Positions 6,247 to 14,244 of a stretch of 24,479 nt of DNA are shown here, one piece after another; within the stretch, counting starts at the first letter, position 1, and the number at the start of each line of letters is the position of its first letter. The position numbers and the translations under genes were made by a program. The DNA lies in contig DJVC01000079.1 of assembly GCA_002440765.1 (NCBI GenBank), forward strand, positions 1 through 24,479. The letters are read 5' to 3'. Source of the DNA: a bacterium UBP3_UBA6266 (GTDB taxonomy: Bacteria > Auribacterota > UBA6266). The notes below the pieces were generated by a model. That model was not told the origin of the DNA, did no database searches, and saw nothing but the letters and a program-made list of their open reading frames with translations.

Positions 6247-7851
6247 ATGAAGCCCATCGACTATTTTTTTCTGGCAGCGTATTTTTTTATCGTGTTTTTC
6301 ATAGCCTATATTTCCAGCAGAAAAAGCCGGACCGATTCAAAAAACTATTTTCTCGCGGGTTCATCCATAGGATGGATGGCCATCGGGGCGAGCCTGTTTG
6401 CCAGTAATATTTCCGCCGAACATTTTATAGGGCTTGCGGGTTCGGGCGCTCAGGGCGGACTGGCGGTGGGACAGTTCGAGTGGCTCGCGTGTTTCATTCT
6501 TCTGCTGTTGGGTTGGGTATTTGTTCCCCTTTATATTAAGACCGGTGTTTTTACGATGCCTGAATTCCTTGAGAGAAGGTACAACAGACAATGCAGGACT
6601 TATCTTTCATCCATTTCACTCATCGCTTACATTTTTACCAAAATAAGTGTTGCGATTTATGCGGGGGCTATCGTTTTAAAAACAATACTGGGATGGAACA
6701 TCTGGTTTGGAGCCGTGATACTGATAGTCGCGACGGGGATTTATACCATTTTCGGAGGACTGAGGGCTGTCATATATACGGATTTTTTCCAGGCCGGGGT
6801 TTTAATATTGGGAGGGTTGCTGCTTACCGCGCTTGCCCTTTCCAAAGCCGGCGGGTTTTCATCTTTAATGGGCAGTGTAAATCCGGAATTTTTCAATTTA
6901 TGGAAGCCCCTGAGCGACGCTGACTTTCCCTGGACAGGCATACTTTTGGGAGCGCCTATACTTGGCGTCTGGTATTGGTGTACCGACCAGATGATAGTCC
7001 AGAGGACGCTCGCGACAAAAGATATTGAGAATGCGAGAAGAGCGACGATATTTGCGGGCTTTCTTAAAATATCTCCCGTATTCATATTGGTTTTGCCCGG
7101 GGTGATAGGGAGCGTAATTTATAAGGATGTTCAGCCGAATGAAATGTATGCCACTATGGTGAATGACCTTTTGCCCGCGGGAATGAAAGGTTTTGTTATA
7201 GCCGCATTACTTGCCGCTTTGATGAGTTCCCTTTCAAGCGTTTTTAACAGCAGTTCCACTCTTGTGGTTATGGATTTTTACAAAAACTGGAGGCCCGGTG
7301 CGACAGAGAAAGAACTTGTCACGGCCGGCCAGATATTTACTGTCCTGCTTGTGGGCGTAGGTCTTCTGTGGCTTCCTTTCATAGGCATAATGAGCAATCA
7401 GTTGTACATATATCTTCAGTCGGTTCAGGCTTATATATCTCCTCCGATAGCGGCAGTTTTTCTTCTTGGTATATTTTTTAAGAGAATTAACGGAAGAGCG
7501 GCCTTTGTTACATTAATTACAGGGTTTGTGCTTGGCGCCGTGAGATTTATTGCCGAAATATGCACAAAATCCGGCTGGATTCAATGGAAACCTCTTGTGC
7601 ATTATTCTTCGATGAATTTTTTGCATTTTGCCGTGTTCCTCTTCGCCGTATCGGTCATTATATTGGTAGGTGTCAGCCTGTTGACCGGATTTCCTTCTCC
7701 GGAAAAACTTGAAATTTTCAGGCTGAATGAGGCGGATACGGCTGTCAGTTCATCCAGAAAATCGCATATTCTGAATATCATATTAAGTTTAATCCTTTCC
7801 GCAATAATATTAAGTTTATGGTTTTATTTCAGCCCCTTATTTTTTAAATAG
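6247..7851 (+). CDS. Sodium/solute symporter (SSS family), probably for a sugar
   Basis: A 534-aa integral membrane protein of the solute:sodium symporter family, within the usual length. It begins 'DYFFLAAYFFIVFFIAYISSRKS' and has 'NYFLAGSSIGWMAIGASLFASNISAEHFIGLAGSGA' on the first two helices, a hallmark of SGLT-like members. 'YCTDQMIVQRTLATKD' and 'ALMSSLSSVFNSSSTL' (sodium-site helix) are also characteristic. About 13-14 hydrophobic segments are visible. The AAGGAA ribosome binding site precedes ATG 6247. The next gene, a GH5-type glucanase, begins 6 bp after the stop, so the substrate is plausibly a sugar or short glucoside. The substrate cannot be read from the sequence. The 51-bp gap to the gene before it shows no terminator. 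Confidence 0.9.
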   Translation: MKPIDYFFLAAYFFIVFFIAYISSRKSRTDSKNYFLAGSSIGWMAIGASLFASNISAEHFIGLAGSGAQGGLAVGQFEWLACFILLLLGWVFVPLYIKTGVFTMPEFLERRYNRQCRTYLSSISLIAYIFTKISVAIYAGAIVLKTILGWNIWFGAVILIVATGIYTIFGGLRAVIYTDFFQAGVLILGGLLLTALALSKAGGFSSLMGSVNPEFFNLWKPLSDADFPWTGILLGAPILGVWYWCTDQMIVQRTLATKDIENARRATIFAGFLKISPVFILVLPGVIGSVIYKDVQPNEMYATMVNDLLPAGMKGFVIAALLAALMSSLSSVFNSSSTLVVMDFYKNWRPGATEKELVTAGQIFTVLLVGVGLLWLPFIGIMSNQLYIYLQSVQAYISPPIAAVFLLGIFFKRINGRAAFVTLITGFVLGAVRFIAEICTKSGWIQWKPLVHYSSMNFLHFAVFLFAVSVIILVGVSLLTGFPSPEKLEIFRLNEADTAVSSSRKSHILNIILSLILSAIILSLWFYFSPLFFK

Positions 7852-7857
7852 GAGATA

Positions 7858-8928
7858 ATGATGCATAAGAACGACAGCGACAGAAAAAACTTGAAAATCA
7901 GAGGCGTGAATCTCGGAGGATGGTTTGTCCTTGAAAGATGGATGACCCCGTCCCTTTTTGAAGGGCTCAAAGCTCCCGATGAGACAAGGTTTTGTGAAGA
8001 ACTCGGCGCGAAAGCCGAGAAGAAACTGAAGAAACATTGGGAAACATTTATTACCGAAAAAGATATTAAGTGGATTGCCGAAAGGGGAATAAATACGGTC
8101 AGAATTCCTGTCGCCCACTGGATTTTCGGGGATGTAAGGCCATACTACGGAAGCATTGAATATCTGGATAATATAGTCAAAATTTTGAAAGCCCACAAAA
8201 TAAATGTGCTTTTGGACCTTCATGCCGCTCCCGGCAGCCAGAATGGACTCGATAACGGCGGGATAGAAGGTGTTTGCGAGTGGCATAAAAAGAAGGAAAA
8301 CATCGGGAAAACGGTCGATTTTATAGAAAGGATTGCCCAGAGATACAAGGGTTGTGAAAATATATGGGGTATCCAGCTCTTGAACGAACCCAGATGGGAT
8401 ATTCCAATGGATATACTTCATGATTTTTACACAAAAGCATATTTCAGGGTCAGGAAACATATGTCCGGCGATAACGCAGCTGTAATTATTCATGATAGTT
8501 TCAGGCCTTTAAGCTGGGGGGATTTTATGAAAGAGCCTGAATATTCCAATATTGTCCTTGACACACATTTTTACCAGTGTTTTCTCGACGAAGACAAGAA
8601 ACTTGATGTATACGGGCATATCAGCCGCGCGGCGGTACAGAGAAAAAAAGATGTGGATAAAATAAGGCACCAGCATGAAACCATTGTCGGCGAGTGGTCT
8701 TTGGGGCTTCCCCATCAGTCTTTTGAAGGAATGAGTGATTTTTCGGTTTATTCTTCTCACCGCGCCTATGCCGCGGCGCAATTGATATCATATGAAAGGT
8801 GCAAAGGATGGTTTTTCTGGAGTTATAAGATTGAAAAAGGTTTATACGGCTGGAGTTTTGTTGAATCTGTGAACAAAGGCTGGCTGCCGTCTGATTTCCG
8901 CGATGGAAGTTACCCCGATAATTTATAA
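7858..8928 (+). CDS. GH5-type glycoside hydrolase, exo-beta-1,3-glucanase-like
   Basis: A 356-aa TIM-barrel enzyme. Signature blocks are 'RGVNLGGWFVLERWMTPSLF', 'RGINTVRIPVAHW', 'LLDLHAAPGSQNGLDNGG', 'LNEP' with acid/base E177, 'VLDTHFYQCF', and 'VGEWS' with nucleophile E279. This pattern resembles exo-beta-1,3-glucanase/beta-glucosidase members of GH5. No signal peptide is seen, so it should act in the cytoplasm on imported oligosaccharides or glucosides. Two adjacent ATGs exist (7858 and 7861). GGAG at 7851-7854 is better spaced for the second, so the protein may start one residue later. It follows the symporter by 6 bp, forming an import-hydrolysis pair, and meets the convergent gene at 8933 with a 4-bp gap. 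Confidence 0.88.
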   Translation: MMHKNDSDRKNLKIRGVNLGGWFVLERWMTPSLFEGLKAPDETRFCEELGAKAEKKLKKHWETFITEKDIKWIAERGINTVRIPVAHWIFGDVRPYYGSIEYLDNIVKILKAHKINVLLDLHAAPGSQNGLDNGGIEGVCEWHKKKENIGKTVDFIERIAQRYKGCENIWGIQLLNEPRWDIPMDILHDFYTKAYFRVRKHMSGDNAAVIIHDSFRPLSWGDFMKEPEYSNIVLDTHFYQCFLDEDKKLDVYGHISRAAVQRKKDVDKIRHQHETIVGEWSLGLPHQSFEGMSDFSVYSSHRAYAAAQLISYERCKGWFFWSYKIEKGLYGWSFVESVNKGWLPSDFRDGSYPDNL

Positions 8929-8932
8929 CACA

Positions 8933-10567
8933 TTAGTTTTGTGATGCCAATTCTCTCAGGTTGGCCTTCTTGAAAAGGTTCCTGTACCATTCCGACAAAA
9001 CTATATTTTGCTTTATGGCCAGAGCTTTTTCCGTATAAGTTTCCTTTATCTCATCAAATTTAGACATGTCGGGCATATCGATTTTAGTTATCCAGAGCAG
9101 GGAAGCCCCTGAAGAAGTTTCCACGGGTTCGCTCAGGATATTCTCTTTAAGCGAAAAAGCTATTGATGTGAACATATAGGAATTGCCTATGCCGCGGAAC
9201 TGTGATTCCGGGGTTGCCGCCTTTTCAGATTCGGTTTTGAATCCGAGTTTCGATGAAGCTTCTTCAGTGCTTATCGAGGGGTCTTCATTAGTGAGTTTCA
9301 GGATTTGTTCCCTTGCCGATTCAGCCGCAGCAACAGAAGCTGCGGAGGCTTTTTTTATTTTGAGAATCTCCCCGATTTTATCTTTGCAGTCTTCAAAGGC
9401 CGGAATTGCGGCGGGAGTTTTGGCCTTCGGGATTACAATTATGAATTCGGTGCCCGTAAAAACAGGTTCGGAAACTTTGTTTAAAGGTGTTTCAAAGGAA
9501 ATTTTTGTGAATAAAGCGGAATTGGATATACCTTCTACAGAATCGAAGCGCGAAAAGTATTCCGTTGTTTTTAAGCTGAGCCCTGATTTATCCGCTGCTT
9601 TCGCGGGGGATAATTCTCCGCTGTCTATGTCAAAGAAGAGTTCAGTAATTTTTGCCGACGCGTTTTCATAGGCCTTTTTTGCGGATAGATCTTTTTTAAC
9701 ATCGGATTTTGCGTCGGAATATGTTTTTTCCGAACCGTCTTCGTTTTTGTAGTTTTGCCTGTTTCTTTTATAGAAAGCTTCCGCTTCGGGTTCCATAAGC
9801 CGGATCGAGGGGTCGTTGCTGTCCACTTTTATGCTGATATAATCAATTTTGACTTTTTCCGGTATTTTAAGCAGATTTTTGTTTGCGTTGTAAAAATCCT
9901 CCATTTCCCTGACGGAATACGATACATCGTTCACAAAATCTTTATAATCAAAGGCTATGAAGCTCACATCTCTTTTTTCATTTTCACGCAGGAAGTAATC
10001 TTTTACTTCGTTTTCGGTTACGACAGCGGTTGAGCGTATCAGGCGGATAATCTTTATCGAAAGCAGGCTTCTTTTAAGTTCTTCAAGGAAATCGCCCGGC
10101 AGGATACCGAAGAAAATAGTTGAAAGGACTGCGTCGAATTTTGATTCTTCGAAGTTGCCGTTGGACTGAAAAAGAGGGAAGGAGGATATCCATGACTCTA
10201 TTTCCCGGTCTGAAACGGACAATCCGATATTCGAAGCTTCTTTTTCAAGGATGAGCCTGTCCCATGCTGCCTGGCGGAGGGCGTTTTCCTGGGATAAGAT
10301 ATTATCTATAATCCATTTGTTGGCGAGAATGGCTTCAGGATTGCGGACATTGTAATATTCACAGAGTTCGATTATTTTCCAGATGCTTGCTCCCCTGAGG
10401 CTTGAAGAAAAGACAGCGCTGCTTACCGGTTTTTCAAAGATGTATCCTGCGACCGGGCCTTTCGCGTGTTCCGCGCCCCCTGAACCCCAGAAAATGAACG
10501 CCGGAATGATTAATATGAGAATAGCTATAAAAATGGCTTTTGAATATTTATGAATTTTAATAAGCAT
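8933..10567 (-). CDS. Membrane-anchored PpiD/SurA-like periplasmic chaperone
   Basis: A 544-aa protein with a single N-terminal anchor (residues about 9-27) and a large extracytoplasmic part. Residues about 40-200 resemble the SurA/PpiD N-terminal chaperone domain: 'GYIFEKPVSSAVFSSSLRGA', 'DRLILEKEASNIGLSVSDREIESWI' and 'FDAVL...FLEELKRSLLSIKIIRLI'. The rest is alanine/lysine-rich with two repeated segments of the 'FSLKENILSEPVE' and 'FETPLNKVSEPVF' kind, as in PpiD C-terminal regions. I find no parvulin catalytic signature, so it is more likely a holdase for exported proteins than an active prolyl isomerase. It would suit a cell that exports many enzymes. An AAGGAG ribosome binding site precedes the start by 7 bp. 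Confidence 0.75.
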   Translation of the reverse strand: MLIKIHKYSKAIFIAILILIIPAFIFWGSGGAEHAKGPVAGYIFEKPVSSAVFSSSLRGASIWKIIELCEYYNVRNPEAILANKWIIDNILSQENALRQAAWDRLILEKEASNIGLSVSDREIESWISSFPLFQSNGNFEESKFDAVLSTIFFGILPGDFLEELKRSLLSIKIIRLIRSTAVVTENEVKDYFLRENEKRDVSFIAFDYKDFVNDVSYSVREMEDFYNANKNLLKIPEKVKIDYISIKVDSNDPSIRLMEPEAEAFYKRNRQNYKNEDGSEKTYSDAKSDVKKDLSAKKAYENASAKITELFFDIDSGELSPAKAADKSGLSLKTTEYFSRFDSVEGISNSALFTKISFETPLNKVSEPVFTGTEFIIVIPKAKTPAAIPAFEDCKDKIGEILKIKKASAASVAAAESAREQILKLTNEDPSISTEEASSKLGFKTESEKAATPESQFRGIGNSYMFTSIAFSLKENILSEPVETSSGASLLWITKIDMPDMSKFDEIKETYTEKALAIKQNIVLSEWYRNLFKKANLRELASQN

Positions 10568-10602
10568 TTTGTATCTCCTTTGACATCATGCTGAAGTGAG
10601 AA

Positions 10603-10631
10603 ATTATAGTAAAAGGTGTTTGAGCCGTAAA
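10603..10631 (-). promoter_or_regulatory. Promoter for the PpiD/SurA-like gene
   Basis: On the minus strand, TTTACG (10626-10631, 4 of 6 matches) is followed after 17 bp by a perfect TATAAT (10603-10608). Transcription would start near 10596, giving a leader of about 30 nt containing the AAGGAG ribosome binding site. Confidence 0.6.
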
Positions 10632-10721
10632 GAAAAATCGTAATAAATGTTCGGTAAGGATATCCTGTAACTTCATGGCCGGCAAAGTGTTTTTATACTG
10701 CAAATTCAGGAATTAATGCTG

Positions 10722-10727
10722 TATAAT
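10722..10727 (+). promoter_or_regulatory. Candidate -10 element for the NYN ribonuclease gene
   Basis: A perfect TATAAT 20 bp before the start codon. The -35 position (10699-10704, TGCAAA) is weak at 3 of 6. Transcription from here would give a very short leader holding GAGG (10739-10742), which is well placed for ATG 10748. The rest of the 180-bp divergent gap shows no gene. Confidence 0.45.
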
Positions 10728-10747
10728 TAATTCAAGCTGAGGTTGTT

Positions 10748-11179
10748 ATGAAAAAATACCTGATAGATGGTTATAATCTGTTGTATTCATGGAGGAAACG
10801 GACGGTTTTCCTTTCTTCGGGGTTTGAGGCAATGAAGGAGGAGATGTTGATTATGCTTCAGAAAATGGCTGATTTTGAAGAGGATGAGATTGAAGTCTAT
10901 TTTGATGCGTTCAAAGGCCCGGTCCGGCAGGCGGAAAAATCAGGGAGGTTGAAAACAATTTATGCTTCGGGAGAGGCGACGGCGGATATGGTGATCGAAA
11001 GGGAAGTTTATAATACCGGGAAAAAAGATAATATCAGGGTCGTCACTTCCGATATGGGTATAAAAAACATGGTGATGGCCATGGGTGTTTTAGTTATCAG
11101 CCCCGATCAATTTTTAGCCGAAGTCTCGGATTGCGTAAAGGAGATGAATGAAATAATAAAAAAGCAAAACCGCCGGTAA
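10748..11179 (+). CDS. YacP/Rae1-like NYN-domain ribonuclease
   Basis: A 143-aa protein of the NYN (PIN-like) nuclease family. It starts 'MKKYLIDGYNLLYSW' with catalytic D7 in the diagnostic 'IDGYN'. Other acidic residues at expected places are D53 ('VYFDAFKG'), D80 ('EATADMVIE') and D102 ('VVTSDMGIK'). YacP in Bacillus (Rae1) is a ribosome-associated endoribonuclease. Some bacterial homologues are longer, and this is a minimal form. It stands alone with its own promoter region upstream and a separate strong promoter downstream at 11207, so it looks monocistronic. No convincing terminator is visible after it. Confidence 0.85.
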   Translation: MKKYLIDGYNLLYSWRKRTVFLSSGFEAMKEEMLIMLQKMADFEEDEIEVYFDAFKGPVRQAEKSGRLKTIYASGEATADMVIEREVYNTGKKDNIRVVTSDMGIKNMVMAMGVLVISPDQFLAEVSDCVKEMNEIIKKQNRR

Positions 11180-11206
11180 TCCGACGGATGCTCCCTCAAA
11201 AAACAT

Positions 11207-11235
11207 TTGACTTTTACGTTGCCAGATATTAAAAT
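11207..11235 (+). promoter_or_regulatory. Promoter for the coiled-coil/lipoprotein/GHL10 operon
   Basis: TTGACT at 11207-11212 (5 of 6), a 17-bp spacer, then TAAAAT at 11230-11235 (5 of 6). This would give a leader of about 70 nt. A second perfect TATAAT lies at 11268-11273 but lacks a well-spaced -35. Confidence 0.65.
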
Positions 11236-11310
11236 TTTTCCTTAAGTATATTGATAATACTAAGTTATATAATCTGACGATTATTGGATAACCGGACGGA
11301 GGTTATTTTA

Positions 11311-12186
11311 ATGGGAAAACTTGTAAAAGGCGGAGTCGCGATTATTTTTGTATTAAGCATCGTGTGCCTCGGTGTTACAATCATGCTTTTTGCGCACAAA
11401 GTTAACGAAAGAGAAAGAGCCGATGCTATGGCTGATTACATCTCAAAATCTTCCGTAGCTTTAGGAGTTGCAAACTCGGAGCAGGAAGTGCTGCTGAAAC
11501 TGAAAGATCCCGCGCAGAGAAAATCCATGCTGGACCAGTTTAAGAAAGGTCTGGACAATACCTTGACCGAACTTGACGAAACAAAGAATAGCCTTGCAAA
11601 AGTTAAGGAAGACCTGACGAATAAAATAGAGGAGGCCAAGAAGCTTGCAACCGATCTTCAGGTTGAAAAGAAGGAGAAGGACCGCCTGCAGGTGGAACTT
11701 GATAAACAGATAGAAAAAGCCCAGAAACTGGTTGAGGAACTTGAAAAAGAAAGAGAAAAGACTAAACAGATAGAGCAGAAGCTTGCAAACATATCCGGTG
11801 AACTTGAAACGCTTACTGCAGGCAAAGATGAAATGGTAGAAAAAGTAAGGAAGCTTGAAGAAGAGAAGATGGCTTTGAAAAAACGTCTCCAGGAAATTTC
11901 GGCAACCGCGGAAGGCTCAGTTCCTCTTGAACCTATTTATGTCAGGGCCGAAAAGAAAGTATCGGGGGAAGTGATTGCGGTTAACGATACCTATAATTTT
12001 GTCATAGTTAACGTCGGTTCTGCCGAAGGGCTTAATAAAGGCGATGAACTGATAATAAGCAGGGATAAAACCCTGGTCGGAAAAGTAAGGGTCGAGAAGC
12101 TTAAGGATGATATGGCCGTTGCCAATATTATGCCTGAATGGCTGCAAAAACCTATCAAAGAGGGTGATGATGTCAACAAGTTCTAA
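11311..12186 (+). CDS. Membrane-anchored coiled-coil protein with C-terminal beta domain
   Basis: A 291-aa protein I cannot assign to a named family. It has one N-terminal transmembrane helix (about 6-28) and a long charged coiled coil (about 75-197, rich in K/E/L heptads such as 'VEELEKEREKTKQIEQKL'). The last ~75 residues look like a small beta-barrel ('VSGEVIAVNDTYNFVIVNVG...GLNKGDELIISRDKTLVGKV'), recalling the C-terminal domain of MreC-like or SH3-like proteins. The topology suggests anchoring in the inner membrane with the coiled coil and beta domain outside. ATG 11311 is preceded by GGAGG (11298-11302, spacing 8). The in-frame TTG at 11284 would lie upstream of that site. Its 3' end overlaps the next small gene. 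The order of membrane, coiled-coil and beta domain suggests a scaffold or envelope role. Confidence 0.75.
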   Translation: MGKLVKGGVAIIFVLSIVCLGVTIMLFAHKVNERERADAMADYISKSSVALGVANSEQEVLLKLKDPAQRKSMLDQFKKGLDNTLTELDETKNSLAKVKEDLTNKIEEAKKLATDLQVEKKEKDRLQVELDKQIEKAQKLVEELEKEREKTKQIEQKLANISGELETLTAGKDEMVEKVRKLEEEKMALKKRLQEISATAEGSVPLEPIYVRAEKKVSGEVIAVNDTYNFVIVNVGSAEGLNKGDELIISRDKTLVGKVRVEKLKDDMAVANIMPEWLQKPIKEGDDVNKF

Positions 12187-12286
12187 ATCCGGTTTAGCGG
12201 CGCTGGACATTCTGGTGATATTGACTATAGTCCTCCTTGCGGGCACATTCCTTCTGCAGGTCGCTGAATTGACGGGTTATTTTTAG
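12167..12286 (+). CDS. Very small single-span membrane protein (39 aa)
   Basis: ATG 12167 (or the adjacent ATG at 12170) to TAG 12284-12286. It encodes a short polar start 'MMSTSSKSGLAALD', a hydrophobic helix 'ILVILTIVLLAGTFLLQVA' and a short tail ending 'ELTGYF'. It overlaps the last 20 bp of the coiled-coil gene in another frame, with GAGGG at 12160-12164 just upstream, so it is probably translated by coupling. The clean TM pattern, tight packing and position between two envelope genes support a real gene. The function is unknown. Confidence 0.6.
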   Translation: MMSTSSKSGLAALDILVILTIVLLAGTFLLQVAELTGYF

Positions 12287-12290
12287 GGTT

Positions 12291-12440
12291 ATGAAACGTC
12301 TTTCTCTGATAATTATATTATTGGCTGTTGTCTTGTGCTTTTTTTCCGGTTGCGCGACCCCGAAAGGCGGAACTTCGATGCCCTGGTCGACGCCGGCTTC
12401 GTGGGAAAGTAATACGGCCATTCAGGGTGGTTCATTCTAA
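12291..12440 (+). CDS. Small lipoprotein (49 aa)
   Basis: ATG 12291 to TAA 12438-12440. It has a signal 'MKRLSLIIILLAVVLCFFSGC' with lipobox F-S-G-C21. A mature part of 29 residues follows, rich in Gly, Ser, Pro and Trp ('MPWSTPASWES'). It would be lipidated on C21 and attached to the inner or outer membrane. It lies 4 bp after the 39-aa gene, and its stop overlaps the next start (TAATG). The ribosome binding site is weak (AGGG close to the ATG), so expression may depend on coupling. I do not recognise a named family. The 'PW..P.SWE' tail is the feature to search with. Confidence 0.7.
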   Translation: MKRLSLIIILLAVVLCFFSGCATPKGGTSMPWSTPASWESNTAIQGGSF

Positions 12441-13699
12441 TGCCCTTGTTTTTTTTGAAGAGTAAACTTTATCTTTCTTTCCGGTCCGGTTTTTCTTTAA
12501 AAACGGGAAACTACATTAAAATAATTCTGTTTTTTCTTTCTTTCGGCGTATGTTTTACATCTGTAACGGCATCCGATGTTCCTTTGTCCATCTGGGTTGA
12601 ATGTGAAGGATCAAACAAGACCCTCTCCTCGGAGCAGAAAATCATTGAAATGATAGATTTTTGTTCAAATACCGGAGTCAGGGAAATTTTTGTCCAGATT
12701 TACAGGGGCAACAGGGCATGGTTTAAAACCGCTCTCGCCGGTGAGGGATTGGTTGATGACACCCCTTACAGGGATTTTCTCAAAAAAGAGAAAGGGTTGG
12801 ATTTACTGGACACGGTAATTAAAAAAGCTCATGCAAGAAAGATAAAAGTGCACGGCTGGATAAACGCGTTCAGGATTGCGAAAAACCTCGACGCGCCTGT
12901 TCTGCTTAAATACGGAAGTGATATAATAATCGTGGACAGCAAAAACAGGTCAATGCTTGATTATCCTGAGTTAAATCTTCCCGGCCCCGAAGGAGAATTT
13001 TTCTCTACCGGCAGGGACGGTTACTGGCTTAATCCTGGAGATAACAGGGTGACATCCCTGATTTCAAAACTTATTCAGGGTGTAATGGAAGAATATCCGG
13101 ATATTGACGGTATACACCTTGATTTTATCAGGTATCCTTATTGTGTTCCTTACTCACCGGGGTCCCTGTGGATGAAGGGTGTTGATTTCGGGTATAACAG
13201 GGTAAACAGGCAAAAATTTTCAGATGCTTGCGGGCTGGACCCGCTATATATGGATAAAAACAGGGTAAACTGCCAGTTATGGGATGATTTCAGAAGGGGT
13301 TTGATATCCGGCTTCATAAAAGAGCAGGGGACTATTGTGAGAGAATCCGGCAAAGAGCTTTCAGTGGCGGTCTTATGCTGGCCCGACAGGGCTTATCTCT
13401 CTTCCTTTCAGGACTGGAGGATGTGGATGGAGGATAATTACCTGGATTTTATTGTTATTATGAATTACGGGACAGACCGCAAACTGGTGAGATACCTTTC
13501 AAAAGAGGCAATGGCGTTCAGGCGCGACAGCGGTGTCTATATAGGGCTGGGGGCATATTTGCTGAAGGAGAGCCCGGATGAATTAAAAACGCAGATAGAA
13601 GACGCGGAAGAGGTTTTTCCCGACGGTATTACGTTTTTTTCATATGACTCCGTTAAGGACCAGCCCCGGATAATCGAGATTATTGGCGGGTTGAATTGA
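12440..13699 (+). CDS. Exported GHL10-type (DUF187-like) glycosidase-like protein
   Basis: A 419-aa protein. Residues about 26-45 form a signal peptide core ('IKIILFFLSFGVCFTSVTAS') after an unusually long basic N-region. The remainder is a TIM barrel of the family-10-like glycosyl hydrolase group: 'GVREIFVQIYRGNRAWFKT', 'DLLDTVIKKAHARKIKVHGWINAF', 'GYWLNPGDNRVTSLI', 'DIDGIHLDFIRYPY' (D228, R231) and 'WRMWMEDNYLDFIVIMNYG'. Members of this group act or are thought to act on envelope or exogenous glycans; the substrate here is unknown. ATG 12440 overlaps the lipoprotein stop and has AGGGTGG upstream. The association with membrane and lipoprotein genes suggests a cell-envelope job. Confidence 0.82.
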   Translation: MPLFFLKSKLYLSFRSGFSLKTGNYIKIILFFLSFGVCFTSVTASDVPLSIWVECEGSNKTLSSEQKIIEMIDFCSNTGVREIFVQIYRGNRAWFKTALAGEGLVDDTPYRDFLKKEKGLDLLDTVIKKAHARKIKVHGWINAFRIAKNLDAPVLLKYGSDIIIVDSKNRSMLDYPELNLPGPEGEFFSTGRDGYWLNPGDNRVTSLISKLIQGVMEEYPDIDGIHLDFIRYPYCVPYSPGSLWMKGVDFGYNRVNRQKFSDACGLDPLYMDKNRVNCQLWDDFRRGLISGFIKEQGTIVRESGKELSVAVLCWPDRAYLSSFQDWRMWMEDNYLDFIVIMNYGTDRKLVRYLSKEAMAFRRDSGVYIGLGAYLLKESPDELKTQIEDAEEVFPDGITFFSYDSVKDQPRIIEIIGGLN

Positions 13700-14244
13700 T
13701 AAGTCGGATAAATGGTATGGGTAAAATTATTAAAGACAGGCCGGTTAAATATACCGCAGGCCTGTTATATAAATCGGGAATTGAAGAAATGCTGGAGTTA
13801 TTAGCTCCGGTTCTGGGTGATATTGACGGAAAAAGCAGGGAAACGGAGTTTTTGTTTACGGATTATTATGGAAAGGAAATGGGAAAAAACCTTAAAAGGG
13901 TGTTTGTAAGTTTTAAGAAGCTGCAGGCACCGGGGCTGATTGCTGATATTAAGATAAAAACTAATCAGGTGGAGTCGGAGACATCGAAATCAGGGAAAAG
14001 GGTTTTCAATATAGACCCGGGTTATCTTGACCTTGCCAAGCTTGTTGTAGCTTCAACTAAAGATGCCACATACAGAGTCTATATTAAAAATGGGATTTTT
14101 GCGCAGGGAATGTTATATTTTGCGAATAATTCTTACAGGCCGTGGGAATGGACATACAGGGATTATAAAGAGGATTTCAGCATAGAGTTTTTTAATGAAA
14201 CCAGGGAAATTTACAGAAAGCAGATTGAATTATGGCAACGGTAA
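13696..14244 (+). CDS. DUF4416 family protein
   Basis: A 182-aa protein matching the DUF4416 pattern: 'VKYTAGLLYKSG', 'TEFLFTDYYGKEMGKNLKRVFVSF', 'IKTNQVE', 'VFNIDPGYLDLAKLVVASTKD' and 'PWEWTYRDYK'. The function of the family is unknown to me. No signal peptide or TM segment is seen, so it is probably cytosolic. The start is uncertain: TTG 13696 overlaps the previous stop (TTGA) and fits coupling, while ATG 13717, seven codons in, begins nearer the usual family start. Neither has a strong ribosome binding site. It overlaps the DUF1015 gene by 13 bp, so the pair is co-translated. Confidence 0.85.
   Translation: MISRINGMGKIIKDRPVKYTAGLLYKSGIEEMLELLAPVLGDIDGKSRETEFLFTDYYGKEMGKNLKRVFVSFKKLQAPGLIADIKIKTNQVESETSKSGKRVFNIDPGYLDLAKLVVASTKDATYRVYIKNGIFAQGMLYFANNSYRPWEWTYRDYKEDFSIEFFNETREIYRKQIELWQR

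Noticed and set aside
11284..11310. TTG start for the coiled-coil protein
   Set aside because: GGAGG at 11298-11302 fits ATG 11311 and lies downstream of the TTG.
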